Assembly: GCA_965248815.1 (NCBI GenBank)
Contig: CBDFKK010000008.1
Coordinates: forward strand, 1,116,001 to 1,180,000
DNA length: 64,000 nt
Source of the DNA: CBDFKK01 sp965248815
GTDB taxonomy: Bacteria; Pseudomonadota; Alphaproteobacteria; SMXP01
Reading direction: 5' to 3'
In this document: piece after piece, positions 7,907-16,720 of the stretch
How the letters are laid out: each line of letters starts with the position of its first letter
How positions within the stretch are numbered: the first letter of the stretch is position 1
Notes under the pieces: model-generated
What the model was told of the DNA's origin: nothing
Seen by the model: only the letters and a program-made list of their open reading frames with translations
The model's database searches: none
Position numbers and translations under genes: made by a program

Positions 7907-8632
7907 CTACCACGGTAGTGCCTCGCCGGTATGTTGAATTAGTGTGCCGGACATCTTTGGTGTGTAGGTCTCGAATACTGCTATCAAAGAAGCGACACTT
8001 TCTTCGGGCGAAATTTTGGTAATGTCGAGCGCCTTGGTGAGGTCGGTATCGACGAGACCGGGTGCCACAAGTCCGACAATTATGCCTCGGTTTGCCAAAT
8101 CTTTGGACAGCGTGCGCATCACCATGTTCAGCGCCGTTTTACTGGAGTGATCGAAATAGAGACGGCCGGGCGTGGCAAGGGTGATTGAACTCGGCATGCT
8201 CGAGATGCTGATGATCTTTTTCTCACCGCTGACTGCAACATGTTCGACGAATGCTTCCGCCATTTTCAAAGGGCCCAATACGTTCGTCGCCATGACGGCA
8301 TCGAATATTTCATAGTCAATGGCTCCAACACTTTGGCCCTCATAGCCACCGGAAATGCCGGCATTATTGAGCAGCGGGTCTATCGGTGTGCCGCGGTATT
8401 TGTCCGCCAAGGCCTCAATGCTTTCAAAATCCAGAACGTCCAATTGCTCTACCACCACATGAGGGCGATCGGCCGCAAGTGCCGCCAAGTGAATTGCCGC
8501 CTCGGGCTGGCGGCAAGTCGCGATGACGTTCCAGCCGTTCATTGCGTATTGACGCGCAAATTCCGAACCGAGCCCGCGGCTTGATCCGGTAATCAGTACG
8601 GTTTGAGCTTTAAGGTCGAAGCCATCGGTCAT
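7907..8632 (-). CDS. SDR-family NAD(P)-dependent oxidoreductase
   Basis: Short-chain dehydrogenase of 241 residues. Motifs: TGSSRGLG, NNAG (LLNNAGISGG), Ser in ISISSMP and a shifted active-site block FDHSSKTALNM in which the usual YxxxK Tyr is not in its normal register (YFDHSSK), so the catalytic Tyr assignment is less certain than in the SDR at 6575. The start at 8632 (MTDGFDLKAQ) is chosen because the longer frame to 8746 adds 38 low-similarity residues reaching into the divergent promoter. It is divergent from the LLM-type oxidoreductase at 8816. Confidence 0.88.
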   Translation of the reverse strand: MTDGFDLKAQTVLITGSSRGLGSEFARQYAMNGWNVIATCRQPEAAIHLAALAADRPHVVVEQLDVLDFESIEALADKYRGTPIDPLLNNAGISGGYEGQSVGAIDYEIFDAVMATNVLGPLKMAEAFVEHVAVSGEKKIISISSMPSSITLATPGRLYFDHSSKTALNMVMRTLSKDLANRGIIVGLVAPGLVDTDLTKALDITKISPEESVASLIAVFETYTPKMSGTLIQHTGEALPW

Positions 8633-8815
8633 ACCTTGAGAGTGCCACGGTTCAAGGAGCCTGGCCAACGCGGTCCTCGTTTTGGAGGAAATTTCGCCAT
8701 TCACAACGATGGGCAAAACCAGCGGCCGCGCCATGGACCGCGGCACTACGGGCGTAGCCTCTCGGCCCTAGCTGCGGCACGCTTTGATGAAGTTTGGATG
8801 GTGAGGAGATACGGC

Positions 8816-9826
8816 ATGAGAATCGACGTCATTCTTGAACCCGACAAAACGGCAGACGAAGTTGTTGAATTGGGACAGCTTGCTGAAAGTTTGGGCTTTG
8901 GCGCGGTGTGGATGCCCAACAAGCTAGACGGCAAAGATCCATTTGCCAGCTTTTCGGTTTTGGCGCGGGAGACCTCGACGATCAAAATGGGACCGATTGC
9001 CGTTAGTCCCTTTGAATTGCACCCGATTAAGATGGCGGCCTCGCTTTTGACGCTGAATGAAATTTCCAATGGCCGCGCGATCATTGTTGTCGGCGGCGGC
9101 GGCGGCACTGTCGAGGCTATGGGGATCAAGCCCGAGCGCCGCAAGCCGGCCATCAAAGAATGTATCGACATATTGCGCGCGGCCGCTGAAGGCAAAGCTT
9201 TCGACTACAAGGGCGAGATTTACGAAGTGCGTCGCTTTGATCCGCGATGGGTGACGCAAGCCCCGCCGCAAATCTATGTCGGCGCCAATAAACATAAAGT
9301 CATGGAGTATTCCGCCGAGGTGGGAGACGGCATCATGATGAGCGACATCCCCCAGCCCATTGTGGAGGGCTATATAAAGGCCGCGCATGACAAGCTGGAA
9401 GAACAGGGCAAATCCATAGCGGACTTTCCCATCAACAATTTCTTTGCCTGGCATGTCAAAAAAGACAAAGAAGCCGCCCGGTGCGAAGCTCGGCGCTGGC
9501 TGGTCCTAAGGGGCATGCTGTTTCCCATGTATTTGCGCCCCTTCCTCGATGAGGATGACGTGCAGTTGGTCCGCAAGAATATGGGAGCCTTTTTCAAAGC
9601 CTATGGCGCCCACACCCATGTCATTGAAGGGGTACCGGACGAGGTGGTGAATAAATTGGTCGACGGGCTGACCTTATGGGGCGGGTTCGAAGACATCGAT
9701 AAGATTATCGAGGAACTCAAGGACTTCGAGAGCAAGGGGCTTAACGAAATCGCCTTGCGTATTTACGAAGATCCTGCCGGCTGTATCAAGCTCATCGGCG
9801 AGAAAATCATTCCGGCGCTGAACTAG
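8816..9826 (+). CDS. LLM class flavin-dependent oxidoreductase
   Basis: Luciferase-like monooxygenase/F420-type TIM barrel, 336 residues. The start MRIDVILEPDKTADEVVELG is the usual opening strand and helix, followed by SLGFGAVWMPNK, a middle GRAIIVVGGGGGTVEAMGIK and FDPRWVTQAPPQIYVGANK. A GAGGAG ribosome site sits 8 bases before the ATG at 8816; the longer frame from 8603 overlaps the divergent SDR and is rejected. Whether it binds FMN or F420 cannot be decided. Such enzymes oxidise small organic substrates and often pair with the SDRs next to it. Confidence 0.9.
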   Translation: MRIDVILEPDKTADEVVELGQLAESLGFGAVWMPNKLDGKDPFASFSVLARETSTIKMGPIAVSPFELHPIKMAASLLTLNEISNGRAIIVVGGGGGTVEAMGIKPERRKPAIKECIDILRAAAEGKAFDYKGEIYEVRRFDPRWVTQAPPQIYVGANKHKVMEYSAEVGDGIMMSDIPQPIVEGYIKAAHDKLEEQGKSIADFPINNFFAWHVKKDKEAARCEARRWLVLRGMLFPMYLRPFLDEDDVQLVRKNMGAFFKAYGAHTHVIEGVPDEVVNKLVDGLTLWGGFEDIDKIIEELKDFESKGLNEIALRIYEDPAGCIKLIGEKIIPALN

Positions 9827-9847
9827 TTGGGAAATCAGGTCGTTAGG

Positions 9848-10477
9848 CTAACCCAGTCTGTCGTTCACCATTGAGCGAAACCAGCGCCACGATCTGCGGC
9901 TGTCGGCAAGGCTGCGGCCCGTTTGCGACTGAGCGGCAAGGCCCGTCAAAAAAATGCTTACGCCGTTCAGCACCAATTTCAGATCGCTCTTCTTTACTTT
10001 GCGCTTGAACGTATCTGAAAACTTGTCGCTCATAGTATCGAGCCCGCTCTCAAGCATGCTGTCACAACGCTCGGCAAACACCGGATCGAACATCGCTTTG
10101 GGCATAAGCTCATGCATGATCCGCAAGGTCTTCGGGTCATTGAGGAGGTGCTGAAACAGCATGCGCTCGACTTGCTCGAGATAATCGTCGAGATTTTTCG
10201 GCTTCGCCGCACCCAAAACACTATAGAGGTCTTTCGCCGTCTTTTCGTAAGCCGCGATCACCACATCATCGAGACACTCGAAGTGATGATAGAGGCCGCC
10301 CTTACTTATGCCCGCACGCTCGATCAAAGCGGCAGATGTCAGACCCTCATACCCCTTCTCGCCAATTAGCTCGCACGCGGCTTCGATGATTTGCGACTTC
10401 GTATTGGCCCCTCGGCCTCTCCCGTCTCCCGGGACATCGTCCGTCTTATGGTGCGCTGAACTCAGAATGATTCTCAT
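9848..10477 (-). CDS. TetR/AcrR-family transcriptional regulator
   Basis: A 209-residue regulator with an N-terminal HTH (NTKSQIIEAACELIGEKGYE, then ALIERAGISKGGLYHHF) and a ligand-binding helical C-terminal half. The start MRIILSSAHH at 10477 is preferred to 10537 because an operator-like palindrome lies between the two. It is divergent from the TauD-like gene at 10587 and convergent with the LLM gene, so self-repression plus control of the 10.6 kb operon is the likely arrangement. Confidence 0.88.
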   Translation of the reverse strand: MRIILSSAHHKTDDVPGDGRGRGANTKSQIIEAACELIGEKGYEGLTSAALIERAGISKGGLYHHFECLDDVVIAAYEKTAKDLYSVLGAAKPKNLDDYLEQVERMLFQHLLNDPKTLRIMHELMPKAMFDPVFAERCDSMLESGLDTMSDKFSDTFKRKVKKSDLKLVLNGVSIFLTGLAAQSQTGRSLADSRRSWRWFRSMVNDRLG

Positions 10478-10491
10478 CTTCTTGTAAACAG

Positions 10492-10505
10492 ACCAATCAG
10501 TCGGT
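10492..10505. promoter_or_regulatory. Putative TetR-family operator
   Basis: ACCAATCAGTCGGT is an imperfect palindrome of the AGACC...GGT type bound by TetR-family repressors. It lies 15 bases upstream of the TetR start at 10477 and about 80 bases upstream of the divergent dioxygenase gene, so one site could serve both promoters. Confidence 0.45.
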
Positions 10506-10586
10506 AGTGTGAGATGAGTAGGTTGAAATGTCAACAAAAGCCACTGCCCATAGAGGCTGCTGGACGGGTCGCAAAGGGAGCGGCGT

Positions 10587-11450
10587 ATGACGAACTATCA
10601 GCACATAAAGGTGAACCCGATCGCGAGCGCTTTAGGCGCCGAAATTGTGGGTGTCGACCTCTCCCAACCTTTGGATGGCGAAACGCTAAGTGAAATCCAA
10701 CAAGCCTGGCTGGAACACCTGGTCCTATTTTTTAGGGATCAGAACTTGAAGCCCGACGAGCAGAAGACCTTCGGCGAATATTTCGGCGAGCTGAAGAACG
10801 AATTGAAGCTCATGGGCGGAGCGCCAAAGGATGTGGACCCGTTTGTTCTAACGCCCGAAACCGGCAAGCACCCTCCCGGCACGCCCAAGACAGAAACCCT
10901 GCATATCGATCATTCGTCGGCGGATATCCCCAACAAGGCGACAATCTTACAGGCACTCATCTGTCCGGAGGCCGGCGCCGATACGTTGTGGGTGAGTTGT
11001 TACGCTGCCTATGAGGCGCTCTCGGAACCCATGAAACAGTTCGTTGAAGGCCTCACGGGTCTGTTTCCATCCATGGATCACGACAAAGTTCATAGCCTCG
11101 TCACGTCCGGACCAGAAGCTTTGGCAAAACTCAAGGTGCGCCGCGAGCCGGCCGAACATCCGCTCGTACATACTCATCCGGAAACGGGAAGAAAGGCCTT
11201 GTATGTCGACTTTTTGAGAATGTGGTCGATCAAGGACCTTCAAGAGGACGAAAGCAAGGCGTTGATCAACTACCTTGAGCAACATAGCGCCAAGCCGGAA
11301 TTCCAATGCCGCTTTCATTGGCAGCCAGGCTCGCTGGCCATATGGGACAACCGCTGCACGTTGCACAAACTAGTGAGCGACAAATTGGACGGCCGCCGCG
11401 TGATGCAAACTGTACGCGTCGAGGACACCGTCGGTCCCGCACTTCACTAA
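10587..11450 (+). CDS. TauD/TfdA-family Fe(II)/2-oxoglutarate dioxygenase
   Basis: A 287-residue cytosolic dioxygenase. The opening HIKVNPIASALGAEIVGVDL matches the start of TauD-like enzymes. The iron ligands are visible as HID at residues 106-108 (TLHIDHS) and a distal His near 260 (CTLHKLV), with the 2-oxoglutarate Arg in GRRVMQTVRV. Family reactions oxidise sulfonates, phenoxy acids or similar at the expense of 2-oxoglutarate; the substrate is unknown here. It heads a plus-strand gene run with a methyltransferase and MFS permease and is divergent from TetR. A second TauD-like gene lies at 31005-31892. Confidence 0.92.
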   Translation: MTNYQHIKVNPIASALGAEIVGVDLSQPLDGETLSEIQQAWLEHLVLFFRDQNLKPDEQKTFGEYFGELKNELKLMGGAPKDVDPFVLTPETGKHPPGTPKTETLHIDHSSADIPNKATILQALICPEAGADTLWVSCYAAYEALSEPMKQFVEGLTGLFPSMDHDKVHSLVTSGPEALAKLKVRREPAEHPLVHTHPETGRKALYVDFLRMWSIKDLQEDESKALINYLEQHSAKPEFQCRFHWQPGSLAIWDNRCTLHKLVSDKLDGRRVMQTVRVEDTVGPALH

Positions 11451-11502
11451 CGCCTGCCATTCAATTCAATTTAGCAATCAGATAAGAGAGATCGAGGACG
11501 TC

Positions 11503-12168
11503 ATGAGCGAAACCGAAAAAGAAAAATTCAACGAGCACTACAAAGATGCCAAGGGAAAGGAACAGCTCGCCTGGCATCACGCTGAGCCCACGCGGTTTAT
11601 TCCCTTCGTCGATGAAGCGCGGACCGAGCCCGGAACGGCCCTGGACATGGGATGTGGAGCCGGAGTCGATTCCGTATATCTCAGCAAACTCGGTTGGAAA
11701 GTCACCGGCCTCGACTTTATGGAAGAAGCCCTGGACATGTCGAAAGCACTTGCAAAACAAGAAGATGTTTCCGTCGACTACATTTGCACCGACGTATTCA
11801 AGTGGGACAACGCCGAACAGTTCGACTTACTGGTCGATTCCGGCCTCATGCATAATTTGGCCCGCGAAAAAATTCAGCCTTACAAAGACAAAATCTTGCA
11901 ATGGCTGAAGCCCGATGGGGATTTCGTCTTGGCCCACTGGGAAAGTCAAGGCGATCACGACCGTCTGTACCGGGGGCCACGACGCGCGACGAAAGAACAA
12001 ATTGCAGAATTTCTCGCGCCTGAATTGGGAGAACTCAAAATGTTCGATCACAGAGAAGCAAGAATGTGTAAGGTGTGCGAGGGTAATCGTTGCGAGCATA
12101 ACGGACAGCATTGCCGCGGAGTTGGGCCCGATGTCAACATTGCATACTATTGGTTCCGGCGCGCTTAA
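11503..12168 (+). CDS. Class I SAM-dependent methyltransferase with Cys-rich tail
   Basis: Cytosolic methyltransferase of 221 residues. The SAM motif is TALDMGCGAGVDSVYLSKLG (from about residue 45), with VTGLDFMEEALDMSK as motif II and VDYICTDVF following. The architecture resembles thiopurine/TehB-like methyltransferases. Unusual is the C-terminus with four cysteines and two histidines in MCKVCEGNRCEHNGQHC, which could bind a metal. It lies 53 bases after the TauD-like gene and immediately before the MFS permease, with an SD-like GAGAGATCGAGGAC upstream. Substrate unknown. Confidence 0.88.
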   Translation: MSETEKEKFNEHYKDAKGKEQLAWHHAEPTRFIPFVDEARTEPGTALDMGCGAGVDSVYLSKLGWKVTGLDFMEEALDMSKALAKQEDVSVDYICTDVFKWDNAEQFDLLVDSGLMHNLAREKIQPYKDKILQWLKPDGDFVLAHWESQGDHDRLYRGPRRATKEQIAEFLAPELGELKMFDHREARMCKVCEGNRCEHNGQHCRGVGPDVNIAYYWFRRA

Positions 12169-13544
12169 TTCCCACCATCTCATTCCTTAAGGGGCACGGA
12201 ACCATCTCTATAGAGCCGGATCCACGGGGACTAAAACTCGGGCCGTTTTGGTTTGCGCCGGGCGTGAGCAAGACGAACGTGGCGGTGGGCTTGTACGCAA
12301 GTTTCACCACCATGAACTTGCTCATCTATATGAACTTCATGCAGCCCTATCTGCTGGAGGAAGTTTTCGACATCGCGCGCAGCCAGCAAGGGTCCATCAC
12401 CGGCCGCCTTGGCGCCTTGCAAGAAGTCGTCGTCATTGTGTTTATGTCGTTAATCGGCGCGATGTCCGATCAAACGGGACGGCGCCTCGCCTATGCCATT
12501 GGGTTCGTCTTTATAGGCGCCGGATATTTTCTTTATCCCCTGGCCGGTGACATGGTTCAACTTGCGATCTTCCGCATGACGTTTGCCGTTGGTGCGTCGA
12601 CCATACCTGTCATGATGTCGGCCATTTCCATCGAATACAGTCAGCCGGTGACGCGCGGCAAGTGGATCGGCGTATCAAATCTGACGAGCAGTCTTGGCAT
12701 TATTTTCATGACGCTGGTGATGGCGAAAGTTCCCGGCTGGCTCGAGAACGCAGGATACGAAAGTGCCGATGCAGGCCGCTATACATTTTGGTTTGCGGCA
12801 CTAGGAGCATTCGTGGCGGCGGCCGTCCTGTCGCGGGGACTTAAAGGCAAGGGTGCCGACATTAGCACCGCGCGGCCCAATCCATTTTTGTCCGTGGCCA
12901 CGGAACTGCGGCGGGCCAAAGAAAACCCAAAAGTTGCTTTGGCTTTCGGCGCGGCGTTTGTCGGGCGCGGCGATCTTGTCATCGTCGGCACGTTTCTGCC
13001 CCTGTGGGCCATGCAAATGGGACTCGAAGACGGGATGACGACGGGCCAAGCGATGGGACAAGCGGGTATATTGCTTTTCGTCAATCAGGCGGCCGTGAGC
13101 GGGTGGGCTTATTTTGCCGGCATGATGAACGACCGGTTTGACAAAATCAGCGTGCTCGCCCTGTCATTCACGTTTGCCGCCGTTGGCTATTTCGGTCTGT
13201 GGCTGGTCGCCGACCCGTTCAACAGCTTCATCATCATTGCCATCGTCATTCTGGCCATGGGCGAAGTGAGCATTACCGTCACCAGCAATGCAGTGATTGG
13301 CGAATACGCCCCGCAAAACTCGCGCGGGGCCACCCTCGGCGTGTTCGGCGTAATGGGAGCTGTGGGTATTACCGTCGCGATGTTTATCGGCGGCGAGATA
13401 TTTGACTCGATTGGCAAAACGGCACCATTCATGATGATGGTCGGCTTCAACGCAATCATTATCGTGTGGGCGCTCGTCGTTCGGGCGGCCGACAAGAAGC
13501 AGCGTTCGAGCGCCGCCGCAACGATTTCTTCGCGCGGCGAATAG
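12111..13544 (+). CDS. MFS transporter
   Basis: Major facilitator permease with about 12 membrane helices, for example TNVAVGLYASFTTMNLLIYM, the loop-2/3 motif SDQTGRRLAYAIGF and VVIVFMSLIGAM. The only ATG in frame before the first helix is at 12111, inside the methyltransferase gene (58-base overlap). Homologous N-termini, as far as recalled, begin near the EPDPRGLKLGPF block, and AAGGGG at 12189-12194 lies 9 bases before an ATC codon (12204), so a non-canonical start or a later GTG (about 12264) is possible. It presumably transports the substrate or product of the preceding enzymes. Confidence 0.88.
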   Translation: MPRSWARCQHCILLVPARLIPTISFLKGHGTISIEPDPRGLKLGPFWFAPGVSKTNVAVGLYASFTTMNLLIYMNFMQPYLLEEVFDIARSQQGSITGRLGALQEVVVIVFMSLIGAMSDQTGRRLAYAIGFVFIGAGYFLYPLAGDMVQLAIFRMTFAVGASTIPVMMSAISIEYSQPVTRGKWIGVSNLTSSLGIIFMTLVMAKVPGWLENAGYESADAGRYTFWFAALGAFVAAAVLSRGLKGKGADISTARPNPFLSVATELRRAKENPKVALAFGAAFVGRGDLVIVGTFLPLWAMQMGLEDGMTTGQAMGQAGILLFVNQAAVSGWAYFAGMMNDRFDKISVLALSFTFAAVGYFGLWLVADPFNSFIIIAIVILAMGEVSITVTSNAVIGEYAPQNSRGATLGVFGVMGAVGITVAMFIGGEIFDSIGKTAPFMMMVGFNAIIIVWALVVRAADKKQRSSAAATISSRGE

Positions 13545-13583
13545 TTTGGTTCTGACTCTGGTCAGACCAAAGCAGGCGCACAG

Positions 13584-14819
13584 ATGGCTAATTCTCCCAA
13601 GTTTTCCCAGATTAGAACGAGCGCCCATGACGACGGGATTGAGTTGGTTCGCTTCTCTCCCGACGGAAACCGCCTGCTCTCTCTCGGGTGGCATGGCACG
13701 GTCAAACTGTGGGATTTTAGGCAACCCACATTTTGGAACAAGCGCGCAATCAACTGCGCCCAGGAGATCGCCCAAGAAACGGGCAAGTTTCGCGGCTGTT
13801 CCGTCACGCCGGATGGACGTTTCGTCGTTCTTCATAGAGCGGAGTCGACCCATGTTTGGGACGCCAGTGGGGGCCGTTGGCATTTTGAATTGGAAGACGA
13901 AACATTTCGGCTGCTGACGCGCGATGGCAACTTGTTGATTACCGAGGGTCCGTGGAATACGGGCTTGCGTCTGCGAGATATGAATAACGGAAAAGTTTTG
14001 GCCGCCATCGATCTCGACGCCGGTAAGATTCGCCCGTCCTACAATCCGGCCATGGACGACATGACCGATGAAGAAATTGAGGTACACACGCCGAACGCGC
14101 TCATCGCACACATTTCTGAAGTGGATGAGGGACAGTTGATCGTGTCTTACGAAAACCACAAGACGTTCACCGTCAGTTTAGTGACACATGAAGTCGAAGG
14201 ACCGACGCCTTACATAGTCAAAGCTTTACACCCAAATGGCCGCACGGCCTTTGCGCGCGAAAGTTCACCGCATCTAACCGCTTTCGATTTGTTTAACACA
14301 GATATAAAGCCCATTCGGCTCGACGACGCCGTCGAAACTTATGGCATCGGCCGTATTGCGTTCCTTGCCAACGGCAATATGGTTACGACCAACGATAACG
14401 CCGCGCGCATATGGCAAAACGAAACGTGGACTTGCCTGCGCACCATTCCAATCGCCAATGAAAAAGAAACCGGGACGAACCCGCGCGACAGCCGGATCAA
14501 CGCCCTCACCGTTCTCGGAGATGGCGCGCGCGTGGCGACCGCGTCAGACTCGGATCGACCCAGAATTTGGAATGGTGCGACGGGCGCAAGTGTCGAAGTC
14601 GAGGGCAGTGAAAGCGAAGTCGTAGGCGCCCGCCAATTGGTGGGCCACCCCGAGGGGCTGATCGGGATGGTGGCCGGCGGCCTTCGGCTTTGGGACGATC
14701 AATCGGGTGCGGTGAAGTTCTCAATTGATGAAGCCGGACCCGCGTTCGACGTAGCCCCAGACGGCACCTTTGCCGTCGGCGACGAAACGGATCTGGTCAT
14801 CGTCAAACCGGGCGGGTAA
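13584..14819 (+). CDS. WD40-like repeat protein
   Basis: A 411-residue protein built from repeated blades: LVRFSPDGNRLLSLGWHGTV with KLWD, GCSVTPDGRFVVLHRAESTH with VWD, ARIWQNETWTCLRTIP, RIWNGATGASVEV and LRLWDDQSGAVKFSI. The S/TPDGR...VWD pattern is that of WD40 beta-propellers. No signal peptide, so a cytosolic scaffold or binding role is likely. It lies 40 bases downstream of the MFS gene in the same direction. The partner is unknown. Confidence 0.75.
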   Translation: MANSPKFSQIRTSAHDDGIELVRFSPDGNRLLSLGWHGTVKLWDFRQPTFWNKRAINCAQEIAQETGKFRGCSVTPDGRFVVLHRAESTHVWDASGGRWHFELEDETFRLLTRDGNLLITEGPWNTGLRLRDMNNGKVLAAIDLDAGKIRPSYNPAMDDMTDEEIEVHTPNALIAHISEVDEGQLIVSYENHKTFTVSLVTHEVEGPTPYIVKALHPNGRTAFARESSPHLTAFDLFNTDIKPIRLDDAVETYGIGRIAFLANGNMVTTNDNAARIWQNETWTCLRTIPIANEKETGTNPRDSRINALTVLGDGARVATASDSDRPRIWNGATGASVEVEGSESEVVGARQLVGHPEGLIGMVAGGLRLWDDQSGAVKFSIDEAGPAFDVAPDGTFAVGDETDLVIVKPGG

Positions 14820-14911
14820 AAAGCCGAATGAGCCTGGCGCTTCGCGCGCAAAGTGACTAATTTGGCCGGTGAAAACGGCCTGCTAAAGGCCTCATACGCG
14901 GGGAGTTCGAC

Positions 14912-15832
14912 ATGAAGACCATTCAAGAAACTTTGAAATCGGCGGCGCTCGCAATCGCTTTGATGATTGCGCCGGGCGTCGCCAACGCTCAAGGTCCCGA
15001 TCTTTCGAACGCCAAGATCGCGACCATCGACGTCGCCGAAAACATCTACATGCTGGCAGGCATGGGCGGAAACATCGCGCTCTCGGTCAGCGACGATGGG
15101 GCCTTCTTAGTCGACAATCAATTCGCCCAAGTCACCGATAAAATCATGGCCGCGGTTAAAGACAAGACCGACGGGCCTGTCACTTTTCTCTTCAACACCC
15201 ATTGGCACGGCGACCATACGGGTGGTAACGAAAACTTCGGCAATATGGGAATTCCAATCATCGCGCAGGAGAATGTCCGCGCTCGCATGAGCGTGGATAC
15301 AAAGAGTTATATGTCGGGCAACACCATCAAAGCCGCGCCGGCAGCGGCCTTGCCTGCTATAACGTTCACCGAAAGCACATCGCTTTATCAAGGTGGTCAG
15401 CGGATCGACTTGATCAAAGTGCCGCCTGCACATACCGACGGCGACGCGATTGTCGTCTATCGCAATTCCAACGTCATTCACATGGGTGATGTCTTTTTGA
15501 ACAATATCTATCCCTTTATCGACTACGGATCCGGTGGAACCCTAGAAGGTATGATCAAGGCCGTGAATTTGGGAATCGACTTGGCCGACGATGACACCAA
15601 AGTCATTCCCGGCCACGGCGAGTTGGCGACAAAAGCCGACATGGTGCGCTACCGGGACATGCTGTTGGTCGTCAAAGAAAAGGTCGCCGAAGGGCAAGCG
15701 TCGGGCAAATCGCTCGAAGAGTTGCTGGAAGAAAAGCCGCTTGCTGAACTCGAAACCGCGTGGGGCGGCACCCCGTTCCGCAATGGCAGTCAAGTTTACG
15801 AGTCGGTCTTCAAAGACGAACAGTTGAACTAA
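14912..15832 (+). CDS. Exported MBL-fold metallo-hydrolase
   Basis: Periplasmic zinc hydrolase of 306 residues. A Sec signal peptide ends near GVANAQ. The metal site is seen as THWHGDHTGG (HxHxDH), then His in PPAHTDGDAIV, Asp in HMGDVFLNN and His in VIPGHGEL, all in standard order. It resembles subclass B-like and quinoprotein-relay-type MBL hydrolases found with catabolic genes rather than a proven beta-lactamase. Start supported by GGGGAG about 8 bases upstream. Convergent with the CHAP lipoprotein at 15856. Confidence 0.9.
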   Translation: MKTIQETLKSAALAIALMIAPGVANAQGPDLSNAKIATIDVAENIYMLAGMGGNIALSVSDDGAFLVDNQFAQVTDKIMAAVKDKTDGPVTFLFNTHWHGDHTGGNENFGNMGIPIIAQENVRARMSVDTKSYMSGNTIKAAPAAALPAITFTESTSLYQGGQRIDLIKVPPAHTDGDAIVVYRNSNVIHMGDVFLNNIYPFIDYGSGGTLEGMIKAVNLGIDLADDDTKVIPGHGELATKADMVRYRDMLLVVKEKVAEGQASGKSLEELLEEKPLAELETAWGGTPFRNGSQVYESVFKDEQLN

Positions 15833-15855
15833 AGCAGCTGACGCAGCCGGTAAGT

Positions 15856-16551
15856 TTATAATCCCAAGCGGGCCAGCGTTGCCGGACCGGCGATGCCGTC
15901 CGCGGCGAGACCTTGGCGCGCCTGATAAGCGCGCACGGCATTAAGCGTGTCCGCCCCGAAATAACCATCGACCGAAACATCAAATCCCTGGCCGGCCAAA
16001 ACGCGTTGCAGATCACGGACTTTTGGACCGTTCATGAGGGGCTCACTCATCTTCAACGTCGAGTCTGGAGTCGAATGAATGAATCCATAAGCGACATATG
16101 TACTCTTGCCGAGTGTATTGCCGGGCGTGTACCAGACGCGAACCGCGGACCAGTCGTTGCGGCTTGAAACATCACGGACGAGCGCGTTCTTATGAATTTG
16201 GCCTTTGTTGAGCCAGTTGGCGTGATCGACAAGGATCTCGCGGCGCCCTAAAAGGCGTTTGACAACGGCTACGTGCCCGCGGGTTAAGTTCTTGGTGCGC
16301 TTCAAAACAAGGATCGAGCCCACTGCCGGCACGCTGCTTCGGCTGTATTGCCCGGCAGATGCTTGCCACCAGGTCCAGGCGTCGCCGCGGATTGAAATGT
16401 CGGAGACGCTGCGCGCATAGGGAACGCATTGGAGCGGTTTTGCGGTGGGGACAATGTGCGCGCCGTTGCCCGACCCGACATCTCGCGGCGTCGGCGCGGC
16501 ACAGCTCGCAACGATGGCCAATACAAGGCCTAAGACGGTTAATCGACTCAT
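15856..16551 (-). CDS. CHAP-domain lipoprotein with peptidoglycan-binding domain
   Basis: Putative cell-wall amidase/endopeptidase, 231 residues. The start MSRLTVLGLVLAIVASC contains a lipobox (VASC), so it is a predicted lipoprotein. The CHAP region begins with the catalytic Cys in LQCVPYARSVS, with His in GHVAVVKRLL; the following Asn/Asp-type residues fit DHANWLN. A C-terminal peptidoglycan-binding domain follows (VRDLQRVLAGQGF, DGYFGADTLNAVRAYQ, GIAGPATLARLGL). The longer frame from 16596 would bury the lipobox and is not used. Confidence 0.85.
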   Translation of the reverse strand: MSRLTVLGLVLAIVASCAAPTPRDVGSGNGAHIVPTAKPLQCVPYARSVSDISIRGDAWTWWQASAGQYSRSSVPAVGSILVLKRTKNLTRGHVAVVKRLLGRREILVDHANWLNKGQIHKNALVRDVSSRNDWSAVRVWYTPGNTLGKSTYVAYGFIHSTPDSTLKMSEPLMNGPKVRDLQRVLAGQGFDVSVDGYFGADTLNAVRAYQARQGLAADGIAGPATLARLGL

Positions 16552-16720
16552 GACCGGTCTCTCAAAACACCCGTTCGTACAAACGGACTGACACAAAGAG
16601 CGATCACCCTAAGTTAAGAAAAGCTAACACAAGACTAATCTAAAGCGCCACATTTTCGCTTAACTCGGAATGAAGTTTGTCGCTCTATCCTTTTCATCGT
16701 GAGTGAAGAGGATAAGTGCC

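Noticed and set aside
13164..14159. Minus-strand frame of 331 codons opposite the MFS and WD40 genes
   Set aside because: It spans two well-supported plus-strand genes and its translation is His/Arg-rich without recognisable features.
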